From: Planctomycetia bacterium
GTDB taxonomy: Bacteria > Planctomycetota > Planctomycetia > Gemmatales > Gemmataceae
Assembly (NCBI GenBank): GCA_005772955.1
Contig: SXID01000234.1
Span: 1-51,638, forward strand
Length of the DNA: 51,638 bases
Direction of reading: 5' to 3'
Position 1 is the stretch's first letter, and each line of letters starts with the position of its first letter. The notes under the pieces are model-generated. The model searched no databases, was not told where the DNA came from, and was given only the letters and a program-made list of their open reading frames with translations. Shown piece by piece: positions 33,572-40,003 of the stretch. A program made the position numbers and the translations under genes.

Positions 33572-34594
33572 TTAGCGCCCGGCGACACCGACGGGCCAGT
33601 CGCCAAGGCCGATGCGGTCGTGGTCGATCTTGCCCATCAGTTCGTTGTACACGTGTTTCACGTTGTCCTTGTTCATGTCGGTCTCGGCCACATTCACGCC
33701 GGTCCACTCCTTGTACCACGGGAAGTCCAAGCCCTTCGTGATGTCCTCCACCGTCTTCTTGGCGTCGATGCCTTTCTGAACCGCCGCGCGGAGTTCGCCA
33801 AAGTAACGCTTCTCCAGCGCGAACAGATCCTTGCGCGAAATCTTCCCGTGACCGGGGCAGACGAGGTCGATCTCCAACTTGTCCATCGCGTCGAGACACT
33901 TGATCCAGTTCGCGGAGTTGGCGTGCCCCATGTAGTTGAACGCGCCGTTCACGCACGCGTCACCGGTGCAAAGGATCTTGTGCTTCGGCAGATACGCGCT
34001 CGCGTCGCCAGCCGTGTGGCTGTGCCCGAAGTGCATGAACACCACGTGCTGCGTGTCGTCCTTCAGTTCGTATTTGTCATCAAAGGAAATATCCACCTGC
34101 TTGAGTACGTTGTCCTTGATGTCTTTGCGGTCCTTAGCGGCGTCTTCCCACTGTTTCGGGCCGTTCACCTTCAGCATACGAGCGGCGTTCTTGTGCGCGA
34201 CGATCTGCGCGCCCTCCTTCGCCCAGATGGTGTTGCCGTAGGCGTGGTCGCCGTGGTGGTGCGTGTCGAGGACGTACTTGATCGGCTTCTTGGTTGTCTT
34301 CTTGATGTCCGCGATCACATCGGCAGCTTCCTTTGGGAAGTTCGCATCGATCACGACGACATAATCCTTGAAGACAATCCAGGTGTGATTGCTCCCGCCG
34401 AACGGAATCTTCTTGTCGTTGGCGGAGATGGACGAGTAGCGGAAGAACACGCCGGGCGCGATCTCCTTCACATCGTTGAACTTCATCTCCGGGATGGGCA
34501 GTTGCTTCGGTTCGTCCTTCTTGTCGGCCCCGGCGTAGACGACGACGGCGAACGCGACACCGACCGACGCGAGCAACGCGATACGTTTTAACAT
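33572..34594 (-). CDS. Secreted MBL-fold metallo-hydrolase
   Basis: 340 residues. Signal peptide (MLKRIALLASVGVAFAVVVYAG), then a metallo-beta-lactamase fold with the metal motif THHHGDHAYGN (about 112-122), a third His in FGHSHTAGDASAYL, the bridging Asp in ILCTGDACVNGAFNY and the distal His in LVCPGHGKISR. All five standard ligand positions are filled, so it should be an active di-zinc hydrolase. The substrate cannot be inferred; similar exported MBL proteins occur in many planctomycetes. ATG at 34594. The gene follows the terminator of the RRM gene on the same strand. Confidence 0.87.
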   Translation of the reverse strand: MLKRIALLASVGVAFAVVVYAGADKKDEPKQLPIPEMKFNDVKEIAPGVFFRYSSISANDKKIPFGGSNHTWIVFKDYVVVIDANFPKEAADVIADIKKTTKKPIKYVLDTHHHGDHAYGNTIWAKEGAQIVAHKNAARMLKVNGPKQWEDAAKDRKDIKDNVLKQVDISFDDKYELKDDTQHVVFMHFGHSHTAGDASAYLPKHKILCTGDACVNGAFNYMGHANSANWIKCLDAMDKLEIDLVCPGHGKISRKDLFALEKRYFGELRAAVQKGIDAKKTVEDITKGLDFPWYKEWTGVNVAETDMNKDNVKHVYNELMGKIDHDRIGLGDWPVGVAGR

Positions 34595-34644
34595 GTTGAT
34601 TCCGGGGGAGGAGGAGACGTGAGGAGAGCGTAACCGGCGTGAGG

Positions 34645-34698
34645 GGAAAAAGAAAGCCCCGGCTCTCGCTTCGCTGTTGAGGCGGAGAGCCGGGGCTT
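34645..34698 (-). terminator. Rho-independent terminator downstream of the RRM gene
   Basis: On the minus strand the stem is GAGAGCCGGGGCTT / AAGCCCCGGCTCTC (arms 34685-34698 and 34654-34667, 14 bp). It is directly followed by TTTCTTTTTCCCC (34653 to about 34641), a good U-tract. About 170 bases of transcript lie between the RRM stop and this stem. Confidence 0.85.
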
Positions 34699-34870
34699 CC
34701 GGTTGAGCTAACCCTCGCGACGCGGGTGTCGTTCCGCCAGGCGAAGAAGAATCTATCTCCTTGGTCCCGTCGGTGACCCCCGCCCAGCAGTAGGTCGTGG
34801 ACTACACGACCCGTGCGGCGCGAGAGAAGTCGGTCGCCGTGAGCGTCAGCCCCCGGCAATTATCTGTTGC

Positions 34871-35230
34871 TTAGTAGCGGCCACCGCCGCCGCTGCCGCC
34901 ACGGCCGCCGCCGTAGCCACCGCCACCGCCGCCGTAGCCGCCGCCGCCGCCGCCGCTGCGGCCACCGCCACCGGTGCGGGGACGCTCTTCGCGGGGCTTG
35001 GCCTCGTTCACGGTCAGAGTCCGGCCGCCGAGCTGAGCGCCGTTGAGCGCCGCGATGGCCTCGTCACCACCGTCGTGCATCTCGACGAACGCGAACCCGC
35101 GACTGCGGCCCGTTTCGCGGTCGCTGACAATCTGCGCGCCCAGTACGGTGCCGTACTGGGAGAACGCCTGCACCAGATCTTCGCTGGTGGTCTGGAACGA
35201 GATGTTCCCGACATAGAGCTTCTTTGCCAT
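34871..35230 (-). CDS. Glycine-rich RRM RNA-binding protein
   Basis: 119 residues. One RNA recognition motif (about 3-80) with RNP2 LYVGNI (5-10) and RNP1 RGFAFVEM (44-51), aromatic residues intact, then a tail of about 30 residues almost purely Gly with Tyr, Ser and Arg (GGGGYGGG, GGRGGSGGGGRY). This is the bacterial Rbp type, often cold-induced in cyanobacteria and believed to act as an RNA chaperone. The ATG at 35230 is used; a TTG at 35236 is in frame. It has a long AT-containing leader and its own terminator, so it is probably an independently regulated, abundant transcript. Confidence 0.92.
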   Translation of the reverse strand: MAKKLYVGNISFQTTSEDLVQAFSQYGTVLGAQIVSDRETGRSRGFAFVEMHDGGDEAIAALNGAQLGGRTLTVNEAKPREERPRTGGGGRSGGGGGGYGGGGGGYGGGRGGSGGGGRY

Positions 35231-35593
35231 GATCAATTCACTTCTTGGGCCATCGGCCCGATAGAACGCTGCGCGGATTCCCCCGCGCGAAAGGCAGGAA
35301 CGGACGAGTAGCTGAGGCGCTCGGTCATTCGCGCTTGGTAAGCGGAACGATGAGACACCGCAGTTCCTCTGCGACGATGCTAGCTTGACTGTCTTGGAGG
35401 CTGTGAGGGTAGCTCAGAGTCGAAAGACCAAGAAGTGCAGAGCGAGATAGCAGCAAAGCGGTTCGTAGCTCCTGAGGTGAACGGCACCCGCCGCCCAGTG
35501 AAAAGAATAATACGTTGTGTTCAGGAAATAAAAAGGGCAATTCCGCAAGAAATTGCTCGCCGGCCACCTGAACGTCCTCCCGGCTCGTAGTTC
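35231..35593. other. Intergenic stretch, probable RRM leader
   Basis: No convincing gene. The stretch runs between the divergent RRM and ScpA genes, before the palindromic doublet at 35594. An AT-rich patch (about 35500-35540, with AATAATACG and AAATAAAAAG on the plus strand) is unusual for this genome and would suit a promoter for the RRM gene reading left, which would give a 5' leader near 280 bases. This is inference only. Confidence 0.35.
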
Positions 35594-35752
35594 GTTGCAT
35601 CTCAAGGTAGGCAACTCGCTCCGCGAGTTGCACGGGAACGCGCGTTGTGCGTTGCATCTCAAGGTAGGCAACTCGCTCCGCGAGTTGCGCGGGAACGCGC
35701 GTTGTGCGCTCCGCCGTTGCGAAGGTGTCACTCGCGGAGCGAGTGACCTACC
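35594..35752. repeat. REPIN-like element with a 57-bp tandem duplication
   Basis: Two 57-base units (35594-35650 and 35651-35707) differ by one base. Each holds GGTAGG-CA-ACTCGCTCCGCGAGT, a small hairpin. The element ends at 35752 with the inverted counterpart ACTCGCGGAGCGAGTGACCTACC. The ends GGTAGG...CCTACC are inverted repeats with a nested palindrome, as in REPINs. A second copy without the duplication is at 50701-50793. The outer ORF reading (MRSAVAKVSLAERV...) is repeat-coded and not part of scpA. Confidence 0.85.
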
Positions 35753-35770
35753 CTATCCGGCGCTCCGCGT

Positions 35771-35776
35771 TATACT
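35771..35776 (+). promoter_or_regulatory. Possible -10 box very close to scpA start
   Basis: TATACT at 35771-35776 ends only 8 bases before the ATG at 35785. If used, the transcript would begin at or one to two bases before the start codon, that is, nearly leaderless. No clear ribosome site precedes the ATG, which agrees with this reading. Confidence 0.3.
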
Positions 35777-35784
35777 GCGATCCC

Positions 35785-36513
35785 ATGTCACACCTCGTCG
35801 CACTCGACGCCTTCCACGGTCCGCTCGACCTGCTCCTCTATCTGGTCAAGCGGAACGAGGTGGACGTTCTCGACATCCCCATCGCCACACTCGCCGACCA
35901 GTTTCTCGCCTACGTCCTCGCCGTCAAAGATCTCGACATCGAGTTCGCTGGCGAGTTCCTGGTGATGGCCGCGACACTCATGGAGATCAAGAGCCGGACG
36001 CTGTTGCCGGCCGACGCGCAGTTCGCGCCCGACGACCAACCGGACCCGCGGCGCGAACTCGTACGGCAGTTGTTGGAGTACCGCAAGTTCAAGGACGCGG
36101 CTGCGGCGCTCGAAGCGAAAGCGGAAGCCGCCGGTACGCGAGTCGCACGCCTTGAACCACCCGAAGCGGCGCGCGAGCGCGAGCCGAAAGTGCGCCCGGT
36201 CGAACTGTGGGATCTGGTCAGCGCGTTCGCACGCCTCATGCGCGAAACGCAATCACTACAGCCCACAACCATCGCGGTGGACGACACGCCGCAACACGTT
36301 TATGAGGCGCAACTCAAGGACCGCGTGGCTGCGGCCGGCGGGCGATTACCGTTCCGCGACGCGTTCCCGCCACCGTACTTCAAGGCGCGGCTGATCGGCA
36401 TCTTCCTCGCCATTCTCGAACTGATCCGGCACTGCGGGCTGGGCCTTGAGCAGCCCGAACCCGAAGGCGACATCTTCCTCGTTACCGTGTCGGACACGGC
36501 CGGTATCTTGTAG
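35785..36513 (+). CDS. scpA: Segregation and condensation protein A
   Basis: 242 residues, the kleisin subunit of the SMC-ScpA-ScpB chromosome condensation complex. The N-terminal FHGPLDLLLYLVKRNEVDVLDIPI, then EFAGEFLVMAATLMEIKSRTLLP, are the family signature that contacts SMC; the C-terminal winged-helix segment (FKARLIGIFLAILELIRHCGLGLEQ) is present. Length is normal (about 240-260). The ATG at 35785 is selected; the upstream extension to 35704 encodes palindromic repeat. scpB and smc are not in the window. The TAG stop overlaps a TAGGGTGGGTC palindromic element. Confidence 0.93.
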   Translation: MSHLVALDAFHGPLDLLLYLVKRNEVDVLDIPIATLADQFLAYVLAVKDLDIEFAGEFLVMAATLMEIKSRTLLPADAQFAPDDQPDPRRELVRQLLEYRKFKDAAAALEAKAEAAGTRVARLEPPEAAREREPKVRPVELWDLVSAFARLMRETQSLQPTTIAVDDTPQHVYEAQLKDRVAAAGGRLPFRDAFPPPYFKARLIGIFLAILELIRHCGLGLEQPEPEGDIFLVTVSDTAGIL

Positions 36514-36548
36514 GGTGGGTCGAGCCGGCTTTGCGGCGAAGGCCCACC
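36511..36548. repeat. TAGGGTGGGTCGAGCC...GGCCCACC palindromic element at the scpA stop
   Basis: GTGGGTC near 36515 faces GGCCCAC near 36541, with an inner GCCGGC/GCGGC stem. The scpA TAG begins the element. It lies 20 bases before the next gene's ATG. Confidence 0.5.
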
Positions 36549-36568
36549 ACACGAAAGCGAACACCACC

Positions 36569-37366
36569 ATGTCTACCTCACCATCAGCGCGACCGGTCGC
36601 GCTCATTACCGGGGCCAGCGCCGGGATCGGTGCCGAACTCGCCCGGTTGCTCGCGGTCGATCACGACCTTGTTCTTACCGCGCGGCGCACGGAGCAACTC
36701 CAGACGCTCGCGGACGAGTTGAAGCAGAAACATGCGGCGACCTGCCACGTGTTCCCCGCGGATCTCGCGGAGCCAGACGCGCCTCGCAAGTTTTTCGATG
36801 CCATTCACGCCGCGGGAATCACAATCGACGTGCTGGTGAACAACGCCGGGTTCGGCGATGTGGGCAAGTTCGCGCAATCGGACCTCGGCAAAGCACTCCG
36901 CATGATTCAACTGAACGTGACCGCGCTCACCGAACTGACGGGCTTGTTCTTGCCCGCGTTCGTCGCGCGGAACCGCGGACGCATCCTCAACGTCGGATCT
37001 ATCGCGGGGTTCCAGGCCGGGCCGTACATGGCGGTGTACTACGCGACGAAAGCCTACGTGAACTCGTTCTCCGAGGCGCTTCACGTCGAACTGCGCAAGA
37101 CCGGTGTCACGGTCACGGTGCTGTGTCCCGGTCCAGTGGCGACCGAGTTCGCCGCTGTTTCAGGAATGCAAACGACGCGCGTATTCAGCGCGGGTCAGGC
37201 GATGGGCGCGCGCCAGGTCGCATCAGCCGGTCTTCGCGCGCTGAAGGCGGGACGGCGAATGGTCGTCCCCGGCTGGCGGAACAAGATGATGCTGTTCGCG
37301 GAACGATTCTTACCGCGAAGTGCGGTTCTGAACGCGGTGAAGTGGATGATGAGCCGCCGGGTGTAA
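36569..37366 (+). CDS. SDR family oxidoreductase
   Basis: 265 residues, a classical short-chain dehydrogenase. NAD(P) motif TGASAGIG near residue 14, ARR after the second strand (NADP preference), NNAGFGDVG, catalytic Ser in VGSIAGF, and Y-x-x-x-K in YYATK. The C-terminal region (PGWRNKMMLFAERFLPRSAVLNAVKWMM) suggests the YqjQ/DltE-like group of SDRs acting on lipophilic substrates with a membrane-associated tail. The substrate is unknown. Contrast with the SDR at 15.3 kb, which lacks the Tyr and Lys. ATG at 36569. Confidence 0.88.
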   Translation: MSTSPSARPVALITGASAGIGAELARLLAVDHDLVLTARRTEQLQTLADELKQKHAATCHVFPADLAEPDAPRKFFDAIHAAGITIDVLVNNAGFGDVGKFAQSDLGKALRMIQLNVTALTELTGLFLPAFVARNRGRILNVGSIAGFQAGPYMAVYYATKAYVNSFSEALHVELRKTGVTVTVLCPGPVATEFAAVSGMQTTRVFSAGQAMGARQVASAGLRALKAGRRMVVPGWRNKMMLFAERFLPRSAVLNAVKWMMSRRV

Positions 37367-37372
37367 TCCAGA

Positions 37373-37456
37373 CAAGGAGAAGGGAAGAAGGGGAGACAAG
37401 GAGAGAAAGCCAAGATTGGTTTTCTCTCCTTGTCTCCCCTTCTCCCTTCTCTTCAA
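37373..37456. terminator. Long purine/pyrimidine inverted repeat between convergent genes
   Basis: A left arm of about 40 bases of G/A-rich sequence (37373-37413, AAGGAGAAGGGAAGAAGGGG...) pairs with the C/T-rich right arm (37416-37456) with a few mismatches. The HEAT gene's stop (TGA, 37455-37453) is in the right arm. It may terminate both convergent genes, and the purine strand could also form triplex DNA. Confidence 0.65.
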
Positions 37457-38121
37457 GAGACGGCGAACACGAGCGGGATGAAATGGTCGGTGCTGGACAT
37501 ACCGCGACAGCGGTCGTCTTCCGCCTCGGCGGTGCGGATCGCGGCACGCACATCGTCATCGTCGGGCGCGAGGTGGTTCAAGATTTTTATGCACCGGCCG
37601 CGGAACTCGGAGTCGGCGTTGCGCAGTCCATCGAGAAGCGTGGGCACGGCCCCGCGGCCGACCTGTTTGAGGGCGGTTGCAGCCACCACGCGACAGCGAG
37701 TATCCGCTTCGCCCAGCAGGTTCACCAGCCCGTGAACGGCCGGACCCGCGGCTGGGCCGAGACGTCCAAGCGTGCCAGCACAGTCGCGGCGTACGCTAGT
37801 GTCCGCGTCTCGCAGTCCGATCACAAGCGTGGGCATGGCGGGGATCGCCTGTACGCCGAAGTCGCCCAGCGCGCGAGCCGCGCGACGCCGCACGCGAGCC
37901 GAAGAGTCCCGCATCCCCTTCGCGAGAGCCGCGACCCGCTTGGCGGCGGGCACCTGCAGTTCCGCCAGTGCGACCACGGCCATTTCTCGCACCTGCGGGT
38001 TCGGGTTGTCCTGAGCCTCCAGTAGCACTTCATGAGCCGCGTTCGTCTGCGCGTCCGACAGCCCGTGGACGAAAATGGTGAAAACCAGTTTGTGCATCAC
38101 TTGTGGTGTAAGCAGTTCCAT
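37453..38121 (-). CDS. HEAT-repeat protein
   Basis: 222 residues made largely of HEAT/PBS-lyase-type repeats: VREMAVVALAELQVPAAKRVAALAKGMRD, VRRRAARALGDFGVQAIPAMPTLVIGLRD, VRRDCAGTLGRLGPAAGPAVHGLVNLLGE, CRVVAATALKQVGRGAVPTLLDGLRN and FRGRCIKILNHLAPDDDDV. Each has the Pro and the VRxxAAxALG helix typical of such solenoids. Probably a protein-protein scaffold; no enzymatic domain. ATG at 38121. Confidence 0.85.
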   Translation of the reverse strand: MELLTPQVMHKLVFTIFVHGLSDAQTNAAHEVLLEAQDNPNPQVREMAVVALAELQVPAAKRVAALAKGMRDSSARVRRRAARALGDFGVQAIPAMPTLVIGLRDADTSVRRDCAGTLGRLGPAAGPAVHGLVNLLGEADTRCRVVAATALKQVGRGAVPTLLDGLRNADSEFRGRCIKILNHLAPDDDDVRAAIRTAEAEDDRCRGMSSTDHFIPLVFAVS

Positions 38122-38269
38122 AGTGAGCAAACCTGAGGGCGGATGACTCGCTCGAGGGCGGTCGCGGGATATTGGTTATCCCAACCGTAGGTCACCGGTT
38201 CAGCAAATGATCGGTCCGCCTCGGACGAATTGCGTACCCGCACACCGAGAATTAACACCCGTGAAGGCA

Positions 38270-38290
38270 GCGTTAACGCACGTTAACGCC
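38270..38290. promoter_or_regulatory. Duplicate CGTTAACGC operator-like sites
   Basis: Two consecutive 10-base copies (CGTTAACGCA, CGTTAACGCC; 38271-38290); the first is a perfect palindrome GCGTTAACGC (38270-38279). The spacing of one helical turn (10 bp) suits cooperative binding of a repressor. It lies about 150 bases upstream of the ROK kinase. No regulator is identified in the window. Confidence 0.4.
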
Positions 38291-38395
38291 CTCACCTGTC
38301 ACAACCCCGGCGCCATCGGTACAACTTGGTCATCGGTCATTCGTCATTGGTCCTTCGTTTAAGGCGAGTTGGGAGTGTGAGCGACCGGAGAAACA

Positions 38396-38423
38396 CCCGT
38401 GACCCGTGACCCATGACCCGTGA
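38396..38423 (+). repeat. Four 7-bp tandem repeats (CCCRTGA) before the ROK kinase gene
   Basis: CCCGTGA, CCCGTGA, CCCATGA and CCCGTGA follow one another directly, ending 15 bases before the ATG at 38439. Copy number change by slippage would alter the leader near the ribosome site. Confidence 0.7.
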
Positions 38424-38438
38424 CCAACCGAGGGAACC

Positions 38439-39434
38439 ATGACCAAGCAGGGAAAGTACGTCGGACTGGATGTCGGCGGGACCACGATGAAAGCCGCCGT
38501 GGTGACAGACGCCGGGGTGCCGCTGTCCAAGCCGGTGGTGATGGACACCAACCCAGAGCGCGGACAGGACGAAGGTTTGGAGACGATGTGTGAGACAATT
38601 CGTCGCGCGATCGGAGCCGCGAACCTCACGCTCGCCGACATCACCGCAATCGGGGTCGCGACGCCCGGCCTCATGGACATCAAAGCGGGGCTGATCCTCG
38701 ACCCCCCGAACCTGAAGCCGTGGAAGAACGTGCCCGTTCGCGACCACATCGCGAAGGTGTTCGGCAAACCGACCGCGTATCAGAATGACGCGAACGCGGC
38801 CGCCTACGGCGAGTTCTGGGTGGGCGCCGCCCGTGATGCGAAAAGCATGGTCCTGTTCACTCTCGGAACCGGCGTCGGCGGCGGCATCATCCTGGGCGAT
38901 GTGATCGTTGAGGGCGAGCACAGCCACGGCGGGGAACTGGGCCACATGCGAATCGCGATGCCCGACACCGGCCGGCAGTGCGGGTGCGGCGCGCGCGGGT
39001 GCCTCGAAGCCTACGCCAGCGCGACGAACGTGGTGAAGCGCGCGCGCGAAGACATGGCCTGCTGGCGTGGACCGGCGAGCAAACTCCGCGACTACTACAC
39101 CGCCACCGACGACGACTTCACCGCGAAGGTGATCTTCCAGCACGCGGCCGAGGGCGACGAGTTGGCCCTCAAGGTGGTGGACGACACCGCGTACTACCTC
39201 GCACTGGGCGCGTGCGCGGCGATGGCGACCGTGGACCCCGAGATGATTGTGTTCGGCGGCGGGATGGTCGGGGCCGGCGAATGGTTCCGATCAAAGATCG
39301 ATATCTACGCGAAACGATACGGGCTACCATTCCCGACCAAGAAGGTGAAGATCGCGTTCGCGAGTCTCGGCTCGGACGCCGGGTTCATCGGCACCGCCGG
39401 CTGCGCGAAACTGCTGATGCAGAAGAAGGTGTAA
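38439..39434 (+). CDS. ROK-family glucokinase
   Basis: 331 residues. The phosphate motif DVGGTT is at 11-16, the sugar-binding catalytic Asp is D117 (QNDANAAAYGEFW), FTLGTGVGGGIILG follows, and the zinc-binding ROK signature is CGCGARGCLEAYAS with an upstream His (GHMRI). These identify a bacterial ROK glucokinase; the substrate (glucose, or N-acetylhexosamine) is inferred from family similarity. ATG at 38439 with GAGGGAA. It may be controlled by the CGTTAACGC sites upstream. Confidence 0.9.
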   Translation: MTKQGKYVGLDVGGTTMKAAVVTDAGVPLSKPVVMDTNPERGQDEGLETMCETIRRAIGAANLTLADITAIGVATPGLMDIKAGLILDPPNLKPWKNVPVRDHIAKVFGKPTAYQNDANAAAYGEFWVGAARDAKSMVLFTLGTGVGGGIILGDVIVEGEHSHGGELGHMRIAMPDTGRQCGCGARGCLEAYASATNVVKRAREDMACWRGPASKLRDYYTATDDDFTAKVIFQHAAEGDELALKVVDDTAYYLALGACAAMATVDPEMIVFGGGMVGAGEWFRSKIDIYAKRYGLPFPTKKVKIAFASLGSDAGFIGTAGCAKLLMQKKV

Positions 39435-39457
39435 ATTCCCTCGCGCGACGGCGGACC

Positions 39458-39501
39458 CGTTTAGCCGCGACCCGGAGTCCGCGGAGGGGAGCGGCTAAAC
39501 G
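39458..39501. repeat. CGTTTAGCCGC inverted pair after the ROK kinase
   Basis: 11-bp perfect arms (39458-39468 and 39491-39501) flank a small inner stem (CCGGAGTCCGCGG). No U-tract. It occupies the gap before the next plus-strand gene and is another member of the palindromic load. Confidence 0.6.
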
Positions 39502-39527
39502 TCCGAAGCGCTGGGTTCGGAGAAACA

Positions 39528-39965
39528 ATGGACGACGAGTTCGACCGGCCCAGCTTCGAGCGCCCGGTCGCGGAGTTAAAGCGGGTCGCCCGTTACCAGC
39601 GGTGGCTGATCGCGGTGGTGCTGGCGCAACTGACACTGTGGGGTGGGTTCATCGCGCTGACAGTTCTGAGCCCAGGGCGCGAACCGGACGTGCAGTTCCC
39701 TGTGATACTCACGTTCATCCTCGGCTGCGTTGGCGGGATCTACGTGTTCCTGTTGTCGTGGGAACTGCGCGGTGCGTTCGCCGCGTTCGTGTTCGGCCTC
39801 GCGACGACTATCCCGTGCATGGGATTGCTGATCCTCACGTTAGTGAGCGGGTACGCAACGGCCGAGTTGCGGAAGCACGGGGTGAAAGTGGGCATGTTCG
39901 GCGCGCGTGTGGCCGCGATCGATGAGCGCCCGTCGCTCTACGACGATGACGACGCCGGCTGGTGA
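39528..39965 (+). CDS. Small integral membrane protein of unknown function
   Basis: 145 residues. Three hydrophobic segments (about 20-45 WLIAVVLAQLTLWGGFIAL, 55-80 VILTFILGCVGGIYVFLL, 85-110 FVFGLATTIPCMGLLILTLV), a short cytoplasmic N terminus (DDEFDRPSF) and an acidic C terminus (YDDDDAGW). No motif recognised. ATG at 39528. Confidence 0.7.
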   Translation: MDDEFDRPSFERPVAELKRVARYQRWLIAVVLAQLTLWGGFIALTVLSPGREPDVQFPVILTFILGCVGGIYVFLLSWELRGAFAAFVFGLATTIPCMGLLILTLVSGYATAELRKHGVKVGMFGARVAAIDERPSLYDDDDAGW

Positions 39966-40003
39966 GCGGCTACGGGCGTTTCTCACTTCGGGCGGCGGAG
40001 CGG

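Larger units (their letters stand above)
38122..38438. other. 317-base divergent regulatory region (HEAT / ROK kinase)
   Basis: No gene is seen. It contains a pair of GTTAACG palindromes (38270-38290), imperfect repeats of GTCATTCGTCATTGGTC, and a four-unit heptamer tandem (38396-38423) just before the kinase ribosome site GAGGGAA. The divergent genes may share this control region. Confidence 0.5.

Noticed and set aside
33367-33606. Minus-strand frame MATGPSVSPG... between UDG and the MBL gene
   Set aside because: The central part looks mildly protein-like, but the frame runs through the ACAGGC hairpin and the MBL gene's 3' end and has no ribosome site or family; not listed as a gene.
34600-34870. 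tRNA-like stretch (GGTTGAGCTAACC) near the RRM terminator
   Set aside because: No cloverleaf could be folded: the expected acceptor stem, T-loop (GTTCRANNC) and anticodon arm are missing.
35594-35752. CRISPR array
   Set aside because: The two 57-base units are directly adjacent without spacers, and the closing unit is inverted; this is a palindromic doublet, not a repeat-spacer array.
38396-38423. Short CRISPR-like or iteron array
   Set aside because: Units are only 7 bases and directly adjacent; too short for CRISPR repeats and with no replication gene nearby for iterons.
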